Positions 32,816 through 45,604 of a stretch of 64,000 nucleotides of DNA are shown piece by piece. Under the pieces are notes generated by a model. It was not told where the DNA came from. It saw only the letters and a program-made list of their open reading frames with translations, and searched no databases. Every line of letters begins with the position of its first letter. Position 1 is the first letter of the stretch. The stretch is taken from assembly GCA_012064415.1 (NCBI GenBank), contig SSNU01000307.1, forward strand, positions 1 to 64,000, in the 5' to 3' direction. Made by a program: the position numbers and the translations under genes. This DNA comes from Gyrodactylus bullatarudis. Taxonomy: Eukaryota; Platyhelminthes; Monogenea; Gyrodactylidea; Gyrodactylidae.

Positions 32816-33180
32816 CAAAAATGCAGTACTGATGTTTGAGTGAAGAAGAAATTCTTCATAAATCTATATAAATCAAACTTATTATATTAACTTTATTATA
32901 TAAAAAAAACTATTCCTATAAATCTTCAACTACCTTGGCCTATGTGAGCTTTTTCACTTTTCTCTCCGCTGTTGCTAATTATTGGAGAGTTTTGGTGTTT
33001 TTTCAGCTTACATTATAACCTTATATTCTCTGACTTTTACTACACTTCTTTCATAATTTGTAAATTATTATCTTTAATGAATTCTTAACTTATATCATTT
33101 TTAAAGTATTGCCACTGATAATGCTTTATTAAATGTACATATGGCCTAATATATATCTTATTTCTAAATCTCCAAACACA
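32816..33180 (+). mobile_element. 5'-truncated PLE copy
   Basis: About 365 bp match the 3' end of the PLE at 10595-10935, from the last ~35 codons through the 3' UTR (shared words cttcaactaccttggcctat, gtgagctttttcacttttct, ggagagttttggtgtttttt). Several indels break the coding part. Truncation at the 5' side is typical of target-primed reverse transcription. Confidence 0.9.
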
Positions 33181-33593
33181 AGTTTGTACAAACACTTAGG
33201 GGGTTAATAAAATTCTTGGCCTAAACTAATCTTGAGCAGGACATTGCTCGTTCATCTGCTTACGATATTTATAGTAGGGCGAATAAAAAACAGCTTTTCG
33301 AGCTAATTTTTGCTAATTTGAATGCTTTTACATAGAAAACAAGATTTTCATAAATCGAATTGAAAAATTGTATTGTTCTGATACCCATAAAGGCCAAAAT
33401 ACTTTAAAACGCATTAAAATTTTCAAAAAATGTTAAGGATATTAACAACCATTAAAATAATTCCCATTCAAGAAGTAATACAGATTGCTTAAAAACTTGA
33501 AATGTATCAATTATCGTAGTAAAGTTCATTCAAAATTTGTTGGCGTGAATTTAAAAATTATTCATTTTGTACATCAGAACAAAATTTGAAATA

Positions 33594-34846
33594 TTAGGTT
33601 GCGAGAAAAATATTGGGATTTTGACTTCAACTAAAATTTTCTCCCTCAAAACTGAACCAAGTTTAAACAAAATAGGCATCATTCGAAAGCTTATTTTTCA
33701 AGCTTTTTGTTTATGTATATTAAACATTATAAAATTTTAAAAGCATGAGCATAGCAGAAATTTTTGATACCAAAGATTTTCGTAAGATTATTGCATACGA
33801 GTTTTGCTCTGGAACTGGACCAGCAGATACCTTCAAAAGGCTCAATTCTGTTTTTGGAGATCGAATAAAGCGTTCTAATGTATTCAGATGGCATTCCGCA
33901 TTCAAAAATGGGAAATTGGATTTTGAAGATGAAGCAAGGTCAGGTCGTCCTTCAGAGATCAATCGTGATGAAATCGTTGCTGCTATCGAATCAGATTGCC
34001 ATCTATCTTCTAGAGCTCTTTCTGCTCAATTGAATGTGTCCGACCACTCAGTTTGTCGAGTTTTACGCGAGGAGAATTTCGTAAACTCATATGATGAGTT
34101 TGTGCCACACGAGCTCAATGATTCTCAAAAAAAGCGTCGAGTTGAAGCAGTCAAAAGGCTACTCCACAGGATTCAGTACGACAATTTTCTGAAGAACATT
34201 GTTACCACTGATGAAAAGTGGATTTATTTGAGTGATCAGAGTCGAAAAAGGTCATGGAAGAAAGTAGGAGATCATGTCTCTCAGCCTACCCAAAATCGAT
34301 TCGCCAAGAAGGTGATGTTGACCGTCTTCTGGACAATGAAAGGAATTGTGCACTTTGAGCTCTTGGATTATGGTAAAACAGTCAATGCTGAGCGTTATTT
34401 GTCTTACTTGAAAGAGATGGTGCTTAAACTTAGACAAAACTACCCAAGATTTGGCAGAATAACTTTTCTTCAAGACAATGCCAGACCTCATCTGGGAAAA
34501 GAGGTTAAAAAATTTTTTGAAGAAGAGAACTTTGATCTCATTGACCACCCACCGTATAGTCCGGATCTTGCTCCGTCTGATTATCACCTTTTCAGATCAT
34601 TACAACATTTCCTAAAGGGTAAAAATTTCAGATCAAAAGAGGAGGTAAAAATTGGACTTGAAGACTATTTTGCTTCAAAACCTGAAGAATTCTATGCAGA
34701 TGGTATCCAACAACTGCCAATTCGTTGGGAAAAATGCCTCAACTCTTCAGGAAACTATTTTCATTGAATGTTCATGTTGTAATGTATATAAAATATCAAT
34801 ATATGCTTAATTCATATTTAGTCCCATTACTTTTCTCGCAACCTAA
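33594..34846 (+). mobile_element. Complete mariner element
   Basis: 1253-bp element with inverted termini beginning ttaggttgcgagaaaa on each side (right end read in reverse complement), identical over ~17 bases and similar for another ~12, flanked by TA duplications at 33592-33593 and 34847-34848. It encloses one intact transposase frame. Confidence 0.92.
33745..34767 (+). CDS. Mariner transposase, intact
   Basis: 340 residues, the usual mariner length, in one uninterrupted frame. The N-terminal paired HTH region includes the GRP(S) turn (EARSGRPSE) typical of the linker between the two HTH motifs. The catalytic triad is complete: D156 in TTDEKW, D244 in LQDNARPH and D279 in YSPDLAPSDYHLF, giving the DD34D spacing that defines mariner. 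Both termini are present, so this copy could be, or recently was, autonomous. It cuts and pastes its own element at TA sites in the nucleus. Confidence 0.95.
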   Translation: MSIAEIFDTKDFRKIIAYEFCSGTGPADTFKRLNSVFGDRIKRSNVFRWHSAFKNGKLDFEDEARSGRPSEINRDEIVAAIESDCHLSSRALSAQLNVSDHSVCRVLREENFVNSYDEFVPHELNDSQKKRRVEAVKRLLHRIQYDNFLKNIVTTDEKWIYLSDQSRKRSWKKVGDHVSQPTQNRFAKKVMLTVFWTMKGIVHFELLDYGKTVNAERYLSYLKEMVLKLRQNYPRFGRITFLQDNARPHLGKEVKKFFEEENFDLIDHPPYSPDLAPSDYHLFRSLQHFLKGKNFRSKEEVKIGLEDYFASKPEEFYADGIQQLPIRWEKCLNSSGNYFH

Positions 34847-34848
34847 TA

Positions 34849-37462
34849 TTTAATTTAAAAGGATTTTTTTCCTCAAGATTTAATTCTCTATCGAGTGAGC
34901 AAATAGCCGGAAAAGTTGTGTTACCCTTCTATGTATGGTATATAATACTGCAGAAATTAATTTCAAATTGTACCAAGAAGTAAAATCTATTAAAATCGAT
35001 TATAATTGATAATTATCAAACCAACGTAATTACACAATAAGATAAGCGATCTAATTTTAGGTTGAAACAAAATGTCATGAATCCTATATTATAGATGGTA
35101 AACATAAGGCTAGGATGATGAAACTCATATTCATGTCGAATTTATGAATCTTAAGAAGGATCGCTGTCTACTAGCCAAATCCAACGATTCGGCTTTCGAC
35201 ACAAAGAAAAATGGTCGAGGAACCCAATAGCACTGATGAAAAGGGAAAAAATAATTTGTGTAAAACTCCTGAGACTTGTTCGAATGCAATTCTGAGCACA
35301 AATTGGAAAAGAATTTCGAGTTATTTGAATTAAAAGTTTTCTTAGGTCCTAAAGAGTATTGTTTGATAAATAATACCTCTTTTGTTTTGTACAGCACTAA
35401 TAGATACTTTCAAGATTTGAATCATTCAAGGAATTTAACACTTGTGTGTAAGAGGTTAATCAAGCAATAATTTTTGTATGTTTTTGAGTAAGTAAGTACA
35501 GACTTTATCGTTTTTTATCTCCTTAGTTAGCGAAAGACGAAAGGGAAATTCCTGATAGAGAGGAAATGAAGTTGGATTGATTTTCACTTGATAGGAAATT
35601 TAATAAAAATTCAGTCGACTAACTAGGGTTAATTTTCATCATGAGGAGCTACTATAGAATAAAAGAGTTCTTTTACTCAATAAAATGTATGCGTAATTTA
35701 GTCATCTAATCCTTCAGGTCCCATTGTGACTTTAAAGCCATAAGCCTTCTTGATATTCTGCCGAATACAAATTTACACTTATCGACGTAATGTTTTTTTC
35801 AATCAAGAGATCATAAAATAAGCTTTGAATTGATATTGTATATCAAAGAAATTAAGTCAGATTATTTTTAGATTAAAAAATTTTCTACCAGCAAACTAGT
35901 TATAACTCAAATCCTTTGTATGAAACTAAAAATCACCAGAAAAAATAACTTGAAGAAATGGGATTTATTTTGAAAACTCAATAATAGTTTAGCACGGATA
36001 ATGATTTGATTTCATGTGATTTTAAAGTCACAATGGGAATCCTTCATTTGATTGCCTATTGTAGTGCACCATGTTTAAGTGAAATAGACTACATGACTGA
36101 GGAAATTGCTTATTCTGAAGAAGAAGAAGATGAATAACCAAGAACCACAAATAAAGAATGACATCTCCAAAGAGAGCTGAAAAAAATTTTGGCTGACTTG
36201 AAAGTCCTAGAGAAGACCTTATACTCTCATTTATAATAAGAGTTTGGTTTATTAAAGTAATAATTATTAAATCTTGAATTTTAAGACTTGATAATATAGT
36301 AATAATACGAATAGTAAAAGAAACAAAAGAATGTTATAAAGAAAAAAAACATGATAAAATCTTTACTACTAATGGATCTCTAAATTTATAATCCACATAA
36401 AAGCAAATCTTGAGTACAATATCTAGTTGTGAATAGGAGATAAGAATCTTTTTTCCTTCAAGATGAAATGTAATCACCAGTTTCAGTATGAAAACGGGTA
36501 TCTAACGATGGGTAAGACTTGATTTTTAACTTTTCATATTTATTAGAGTAATACTAAATTTAACTGAATAAACCCTGCATATCAGAACATCAAAGTTTAG
36601 TTTTCGAAAACGCCTCTTACGAGTTATAAAGAATCTGTATTGGAAGCATCAAAATTAAAAAGTGTTTGGCAAAAAATAATATTTGCCTTTTTCTAGTATC
36701 TAATGAGATTTGTTAGAAACCAACTTGGTGATTGACATGGTCCTGACTAATTAATAGGAGATCTCTCTAAACTACTTAGAACAATATGGAGAGTTCAAAT
36801 GAGCCAGGGTTGAAAGGAAAAGATGAAAGGCAGCAAATTATTTGGGCCGAGGTAAAAGATAACGATTAATTTGCATATCTAGAGGATATTTCTGTTGAAT
36901 ATTTCTAGGCAAGCAAGCTGGAAGAAAGAACTTTTTCATTAATCATGGCAAGAATATAATTTTCTGAAAAGGTTAATGTGACATTTTTGAAATCGTTTAA
37001 ATATAAGCTTCATCTCCCTACCAAAGTATTTTAATTATGAAGGCACGAAAAAGCATTCTATAGCAGAAAATATTCAAATCATTCTCACGAGTGTAAATAA
37101 ACTTTGGACATCTAGGTGTTTTTCTTCAAGATTTTAATCATAGTTACTTGAGAGTAGGTTTTTAATTTTTTCAAATTAATCTCGAATTAAACATTCATTG
37201 TTTATAAATGTATTTGATTTCAAGTATTTTAGATAAATTAGATACACGCTGACTATTAATCTAAGACAAGATGTGGGGCTTCTCCGCATCCAATAAGCGA
37301 TAATAAAAGATTTAAGCCCTTATCCATAAACAATTCATGTTTATGATTTAACATATTCGTAAAACTGTATTTACAATTTGTAAATTACAAAGCGAATTAG
37401 AGAGGATTCGGATAATTTCTATACAATTTACAAGTTATGAATCACAGTGGATTTGAGAGCTT
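34849..37462. other. Non-coding, one dispersed repeat
   Basis: Holds the second copy of the repeat first seen at 16905 (here 36575-36760). Open frames on both strands around 35131-35470 overlap and neither has recognisable content. Nothing else identified. Confidence 0.5.
36575..36760 (+). repeat. Dispersed repeat, copy 2
   Basis: Diverged match to 16905-17100 in the same orientation. Confidence 0.6.
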
Positions 37463-40400
37463 TTAACTAGCTGGAATTAAAGCTGCGATAAAGTTTTTGT
37501 CACAGCTGTCGATACAGAATTCATTTTCAAGAATAGTAATGTCATCATTGGAACGAAACTGCTCAATATCTACCAAGTTTTCTCCTTCTTAACATCACAG
37601 CTCAAAGTTATATAATGAACATGAATGAGGTTGAAAGGAAATTAAAGGTGGACATGTATCCACAAAATACAGTACAAAAGATTGGAGAAGGAAAATAAGA
37701 AAGACACTCACAGGTCAATTCTGCAACCTCGCGTGTCGATGATAAGTAGGCTGATATGAGATCTTGCTTCATTTTCTCTTGTTCTTTCAATTTCTGAGTG
37801 ATCCGTTGATTTTCATCATTCAAACTATTTAGCTTGATTGTTAACTCGGCCAGAGATTCATCTTTGAGGTCAAATTTTTCCTCGTTTGTCTAAGGAATTT
37901 TAAAAATAACGATGAGACTCATATTCAGTAGTTAAATAATCAAGAAGTAACCATGATATATCACTTTAATAGTGAAAAACAAGCATAAAAGTCTTTAGAA
38001 TTATTTCGTCTTTGGTGCTTAGGTAATATATCCCACAGGAAACAAGAAACAAGAGAAAAAGATCTCTTTGTTTTGCTGTAAAGCTGAACCCAACAATACA
38101 CAATAACCAACATATCAATTATATTTATCATGAGTTAAACTTTTTCTATAGTTTTTTTGACACCCAAGGTTTCGAGCCCTTATTTTCTCTTTAAAAATAA
38201 TTTTATGAGAATTGAAAATTCGTAGAGTAAGTTGCATAGATAACTCCTCGAGATAACGCTACCCAAAAAATAATCCTTTATTTATACCTCTCTGTCCCAA
38301 TTTCATTGATATATTTATCTCTGATAATTTACAGATGGAGCTGCCGGAATCCTACTTTAGATATGTTGCTAGATTGATTATAGTATTCAATACGATAGAG
38401 GTTCTAAGCTTAGAAACCCTTCCACGAGCCTATTGCCTAAAAAATTATGTAAATTTGGTCATGCCCTAATAAGAACTGTTACCACTTACCAGGTGATTAT
38501 TTGTACGATTGGCAACAATTTTTGCGTCTTTTAATGTTAATTCGCGACCTAGATTTTTCAGTTCCTGTTCCAGGTTCTTTTTCCTGGCAATGCAAGTTAG
38601 GCCATCACTAAAAGGACTAGAAGGAAAAAGATAAACTAATGATAATGATAATTTAAAGTATGAATTTCTAACTTTTACCAATGCAATCAATCAACTAAGG
38701 ACGTAGTTGGGAATTAAAAATAAGATAAGAAAAATTTATTTGACAAGCAAAAAAAACTAATTTCCCTATAAATTAATATTTTATTAAGCTCACTCGATTA
38801 AAAGTCATTTTGGCTCCATAAATACTATATTATGACAGATTATATTGATTTAAAGGAGGGGGACTTATTTGGTCCAATGGATATTCTCAATGCTCAGAGA
38901 TTATAATTTTTACTTTTAAAATATTCTGTCCTGTATTTTACAAAATTGATGAATTGCGTGCAAATTTTGAATTGAGATATGTTTTTTATCAGGCATCCAA
39001 CTCAAACGAGTATATTTTTTATACTCTCTAAATTTTCGATTGGCATTTAAAATGAATCAACCAAAAGTTGAGCAAGATCATTAAAGATTCCTCAAATGCA
39101 GAGAACTAGAAAATGATCTAAAAAATTCCTTTCGCTCAGAAACCTTTCTTTGGCACCCGACAAATTAGACCCACTAAAACAAATTCATGTTGTCTACAAA
39201 TTCAGATGTTTCTGTCAAGCTGAATATACCGGACACAGTTTTAGGAGACTAGAAGAGAGAATCGATGAACATCTCTATACAGGCACAACAGGCAAAACAA
39301 GATCACCAAATATTTTTCCCAGATGTAATCATCATGTTCATACCTACTATTTTCAAATTACATAATTTCCATTTTTATTACACTATTGTACTATTAGTCA
39401 CATTACAGATTCAAACGTGATAGGGATCACTCTTACATGTATATCCCAAAGAATCTACGTTATTACACACGCACCAGAGAACAACAAATGAGATTTAAAA
39501 TCAATATTTTATACACAATTTTCTGGCATGTAAAAGCTGATGAGTATGTCACGAAATAAAAGCGCTATATTCTTATAACTGGCATCAACCCTTTTTACTC
39601 ATGGAATTATCTGTAGCTCAACTAAAAACAGAGATCATAGAGTTTTTCTCTCGAAATAATATCCAACAAAGTAGAAATTATTGTTATTATTTAAATTATT
39701 ATTTTCTTGGTCCAAATAAAAGGTACCTATATTAAATTCATTTACAAATTTGTAGCAAATAAAAGTGAATTTAGACCTGCCAAGTTCTCATAATAAATTA
39801 TTCATAGCTGGTTAATTCCAATGTTGAGTCTGAATTTGGGGATACAGATTAGGTTTAAGTGGAAAAGATACCGACCGCGTAAATTGAAGATTGGTTAGAA
39901 ATTAATCAGCTATGAGTAATTCATTATAATAACAAAATACAACATTAAAGAAGATGATATAATCTGGGAAATATTTTTCAAAAAGTTAAAAAATGGAATT
40001 TAGTTGGAGCTTGTTTTGGAATCCTCTTTTAAATAGGTATCAATATAGTACAAAATTGAATATGATTGAGTATTTTCCTAATATATATATATAACCAACT
40101 TTTCATCGTTATCATTAAATTTGAAGGAAGAACTAATCGAGTTTTCCTTGTTGATCTTTTCCTGGAGTTCGTTGAGACTTTGTTCAGCAAGAATTTTCAG
40201 TTTTCTCTCCTCCGCCAATTTATTTTCGGATAATTCAATTGATTTTTTGTCAGACTAAATAGAATTATTATTATTTATAATTTTTAAATACTCATAAAGT
40301 TAACAACAAGTTCTCTGATGTTTATTGATACAATTTGAAAGATGATGGGATTCAACATACCAAAATACGATCCTTGCACGATTCCAATTTAATTTTGAGA

Positions 40401-41362
40401 CTTTCATATTCAGCCTTGGCTTGCGAATATTCTGTCCTAGCAGTTCTTTCTTCAAGAGAGGCGGCATGTACAATCTGACTCTTCAGGTCGGCTTCCACAC
40501 TTCGATACATTTGTAGTTCATATTTGAGACGTCTGACCTCACTTTCCAACCTAAAAGGACGCATGCGTTAAGAATAAATAGTTTATTTCAATACTCGAGG
40601 CAATTACTTGAGTGTTATCTCATTTTTTGAACCTTTTGGTAGTTTATTGTTGGAAACCTGACAGCTACTTTTTAATTTTTCATAATTTGTATTATAATCA
40701 TCATCATCTCCTTCGTCACGGTTGCATTTATTGTTGGATGAATTTGAAGATGGATTTGACGAATGCCGAACCGAATTGGATATTGGAACAGAACTATTCG
40801 ATTCAGTATTCGAATCATTATTGGACTGGCTATTCGAATTTTCATCAGCAGAATTATTCGAGCATTTAGAATATGTTTTGGGGCTGGTGAGTTTTCTTCT
40901 TTTTGTCGGGACAGATATTTTTAACGATAAATGACTGAATAAAGTCTTTTGTAAATTATCCAGTAAATTTGAATAATAATAAATTTTAAGTATTAAAATG
41001 CATAGGAACTTGTTCAGAGTATTTAAAATAAAATTCAAATACACTACACAAATGCAGAGAAAGAAAGCTTTAATCAAGTATATTATCTGTAATTCTGAAA
41101 ATAGACTGATACAGCTTGAGTGTTTTTCTGGCCCAAGAATCAAGGATAAAATCAATAGTATCGGTATTTTAATATAGGAATAACTTTTTGAATACAATGC
41201 ACATCCATATTTGTATATAGTTGATTCTTGAGTATACATATAATGAGTTTTATGCAAAATTAGTTCAAATTGATTGATTGTTTTCAAATATTTACTTTGG
41301 TATAACAAAATTTCTGTGTAAAAACGGGCAAGAAATATTGTTTTTATCGACATTTTATTCAA
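37463..41362 (-). CDS. MACO1: Macoilin-like membrane coiled-coil protein
   Basis: Six minus-strand exons (41362-40608, 40550-40361, 40254-40100, 38616-38490, 37889-37712, 37569-37463) join in frame to about 503 residues. The C-terminal half is coiled coil with macoilin-like blocks: LESEVRRLKYELQMYRSVEA, KLAEERKLKILAEQSLNELQ, and EKMKQDLISAYLSSTREVAE. An Asn/Ser-rich acidic linker precedes it. The first exon encodes hydrophobic segments (IIYLIKAFFLCICVVYLNFI) that could be transmembrane helices, but this part is strongly diverged and shorter than in typical macoilins (~650 aa). Macoilin is an ER-membrane protein of neurons. The start codon lies 31 nt from the divergent ALDH start. The 1483-nt third intron contains PLE debris. 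Confidence 0.7.
39060..39650 (+). pseudogene. PLE relic: GIY-YIG domain plus terminal repeat
   Basis: 39150-39365 encodes a recognisable GIY-YIG start (VYKFRCFCQAEYTGHSFRRL) that then loses homology; no RT precedes it. At 39528-39640 the PLE terminal repeat seen at 8470-8560 (inverted) and 10937-11000 recurs, including agctcaactaaaa and the hammerhead motif. Antisense in a macoilin intron. Confidence 0.75.
39530..39574 (+). ncRNA. Hammerhead ribozyme motif, second copy
   Basis: CTGATGA at 39535-39541, stem II GTATGTCAC, GAAA at 39551-39554, stem III AUA/UAU around AAAGCGCTA, and CTTAT closing stem I. Compared with the copy at 8507-8551 the loop-II base is changed (C to T) and one stem-I pair is lost (AAAAG instead of ATAAG). 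The catalytic core is unchanged between the two copies despite divergence of the flanks. Confidence 0.6.
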
Positions 41363-41393
41363 AAAAATTCGGAATTTTTAACTTCAAAACATC

Positions 41394-43380
<1,987 letters not shown>

Positions 43381-43471
43381 AAGACAGACACGATACTAAT
43401 ATAATAAAGAGATTAGATTATTTAAGTGAAATAAATTGATTTATTTACAAAAAGTATTCTAGTTTTTTGAA

Positions 43472-44218
43472 TTATGCTAGAGTCTGAGATGAGTTAAGGT
43501 TCTCCTGTTCAGATTTATACTTGTCCTTAGCCTCTTTGGCCAACTCTTCATACTTTGACTTATCAGGACATTGTTCCCACATTTTACCCATTAGTTTGGA
43601 GAGATCTCCAAATGAGATATCTGGATTTTCTTTCTTTACAGAAGGCCTAACTTCTTCACAGTAGAACAAAAATGCAGACAATGGTTTTTTTGGAGCATTT
43701 GGATCTTTCTTGCGCCTTTTAGCAGAAACTGGGGGACACAAAGAGTCATATTCTTCCTTGGCTTCCTTGTATTTTTGAGCATATATAGTTTTATCAACCT
43801 CTTGCCACTTGTGGGATATTAGTTTTGTCATTTCTGCAAAGGATATGTTCGGATTCTCTTCCTTGATCTTGGGGCGCATCTCATCGCAAAACAGTAGATA
43901 TCCAGATAAAGGTTTTTTTATAGCAGGAGTTCCAGAATGATTGTTATTAGAATCCCTTTTTGGTTTTGGAGTGGTAAAGGTAGGAGAATCAGAATCCATA
44001 AGTTCCTTTTGATACCGAGCTCTATCATCAATTGCTTTTTTCTCATAATACATTTTAACAGTGTGAGGAATCTGTGACCAAGCATCTAGAGCTGTTTTTT
44101 GGAATAAATCTTTCTGAATTTTTTCTGAATTGTTGTGAAGCCTTTCATGTTCTTCAACAATATCTTTTACAAATAACTCTAATGCTGTCGATGGAAGCTG
44201 AGGCTTTGTTGCACACAT
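43472..44218 (-). CDS. Three-HMG-box protein, HMGB-like
   Basis: Single exon, 248 residues. Box 1 (residues ~6-75, ALELFVKDIVEEHERL) is degenerate; boxes 2 (~100-165, KKPLSGYLLFCDEMRPKIKE) and 3 (~175-240, KDPNAPKKPLSAFLFYCEEV) are canonical HMG boxes, with a basic linker (SAKRRKKDPNAPKK) between them. There is no long acidic tail as in vertebrate HMGB1. HMG boxes bend DNA in chromatin or in transcription complexes. The gene lies between ALDH (stop-to-stop 91 nt) and P2X (ATG-to-ATG 133 nt). The number of boxes could also fit a UBF-like or mitochondrial HMG protein; nuclear HMGB-like is the best guess. Confidence 0.88.
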   Translation of the reverse strand: MCATKPQLPSTALELFVKDIVEEHERLHNNSEKIQKDLFQKTALDAWSQIPHTVKMYYEKKAIDDRARYQKELMDSDSPTFTTPKPKRDSNNNHSGTPAIKKPLSGYLLFCDEMRPKIKEENPNISFAEMTKLISHKWQEVDKTIYAQKYKEAKEEYDSLCPPVSAKRRKKDPNAPKKPLSAFLFYCEEVRPSVKKENPDISFGDLSKLMGKMWEQCPDKSKYEELAKEAKDKYKSEQENLNSSQTLA

Positions 44219-44351
44219 TTTGATGCACGAAAATCTTTTAAATTTAAATGCCTATTAAAATTGAATCAAAATTATAAATGTAAATTTGTTGTTTGAAATA
44301 TGAGAATGTATTTTTTTATATTTAAATATTGAGAAATTAATGATCAACAGG

Positions 44352-45520
44352 ATGAAACCGCATTATCCTGTATTACTTAAGTACGAAACTTATGCATTCA
44401 TCAGTGTTCGAGACATTCGCATCTCCGTTTTACATAGGGTATCTCAAATTGTTATTTTCTTGTACTGCATAGTGTAAAAGATTATTAATTATTTATTTAT
44501 AAATTGTAGATGGTTAATAATTTACAGAAAAGGGTATCAAAGGATTGAAGACGGAATTTCAGCAATCACAACAAAGATAAAAGGCATTCCCAAGCCTTTC
44601 GATGAAGTCATTGACAGCGTTGATTTGGTTCCATTCCCACTAGACAATGATGCTGCCTTTATCATGGTTAATTTTAAGCGGTTAAAAAAACAGAGCCAAG
44701 TATTTAACTCATTCTTATTCAGTATGATTCATTTTATATCGATGAAAAATTAAAAAATGCTACCACATTGAGTATTTTAGGAGTTGAGAGGTTCAGCTTG
44801 TTGATTAAAAATGATGTTGAATTCAGACATTTCGACATGAAGGCTCGTAACATTCTCTATTGGTTTACGAGAAAGTTCTTGAAAACGTGTCGATTTACAA
44901 GAGATCATCCGAGTTATAAGCATTGTCCCATTATTAAACTCTCGACTATATTCCTAGAGATCAATACAACTGTAAAAGGCATTGGCGATAAAGTATAAAA
45001 GCATTTTGACTTTTAATTTTAGGGAGCAGTCATTGGTATTTACCTGGACTGGAATTGTAACTTGGACTTTGATAAAAGATATTGCTTCCCAAAGTACAAC
45101 TTTAAACTAATAAGCAATGTTGGATTAACTATCAGGTGAGTCTTGTCTATTTTCTCAAGACTGTGCACAGTAAAAAGGTCTACTATCGAGTCGACGGCCA
45201 ATTATACTTTGATATAACTGAAATGACTGGAATTAGGTTTATATTCTTCACTAACATCAAGGCTTCCAAATTTGATGTCATCATATTCTCAATGAATCTG
45301 GGTTCAAGTTTAGCTATCCTCGGTCTGGTAAGAAGACGTTCCCTTTAATCTTTAGACAACTAAACTCTTTGACTATTTGGTGTTTAGGATTCTCAAAATC
45401 AGAAAAGACTACCAAAAAATTAAATTTCACAAAATTGCAAAGCCAAAAACATTTAAAAATCATGCACCTACAGATGTGGTTAGCTCTTCTAGACTGAGAG
45501 TTAGAAACCAATACTTGTGA
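44352..45520 (+). CDS. P2X receptor, short and divergent
   Basis: Six exons (44352-44473, 44510-44699, 44723-44992, 45023-45135, 45171-45327, 45356-45520) separated by introns of 36, 23, 30, 35 and 28 nt give 338 residues. The N terminus (LLKYETYAFISVRD), TM1 (QIVIFLYCIVWLII) followed by YRKGYQ, the ITTKIKG motif with the ATP-contact lysines, LDWNCNLDF, TGIRF, the TM2 region KFDVIIFSMNLGSSLAILGL and the cytosolic YxxxK trafficking motif (YQKIK) identify a trimeric P2X cation channel. Unusually, only ~22 residues separate VNFKRLKKQSQ from RFSLLIKN, so the cysteine-rich head domain is absent. The NFR motif is replaced (GLTISKKVYY), and the lysine normally three residues before GIRF is Glu. Ligand specificity is therefore uncertain. 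Confidence 0.85.
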
Positions 45521-45604
45521 GCACTTGTAAGAGATTTCGGTTTGTGATATAAAATTTATTGTACTAATAATATACATGTATATTCGGTAAATGATGCAGT
45601 TTTT

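Noticed and set aside
33720..33962. Minus-strand frame within the mariner
   Set aside because: Antisense shadow of the intact transposase.
35131..35470. Overlapping frames on both strands suggesting a small gene
   Set aside because: Neither has recognisable motifs, and each stays open only for a length plausible by chance.
40612..40934. Plus-strand frames over the macoilin first exon
   Set aside because: Antisense of the Asn/Ser-rich macoilin linker, which is in phase with recognisable macoilin exons.
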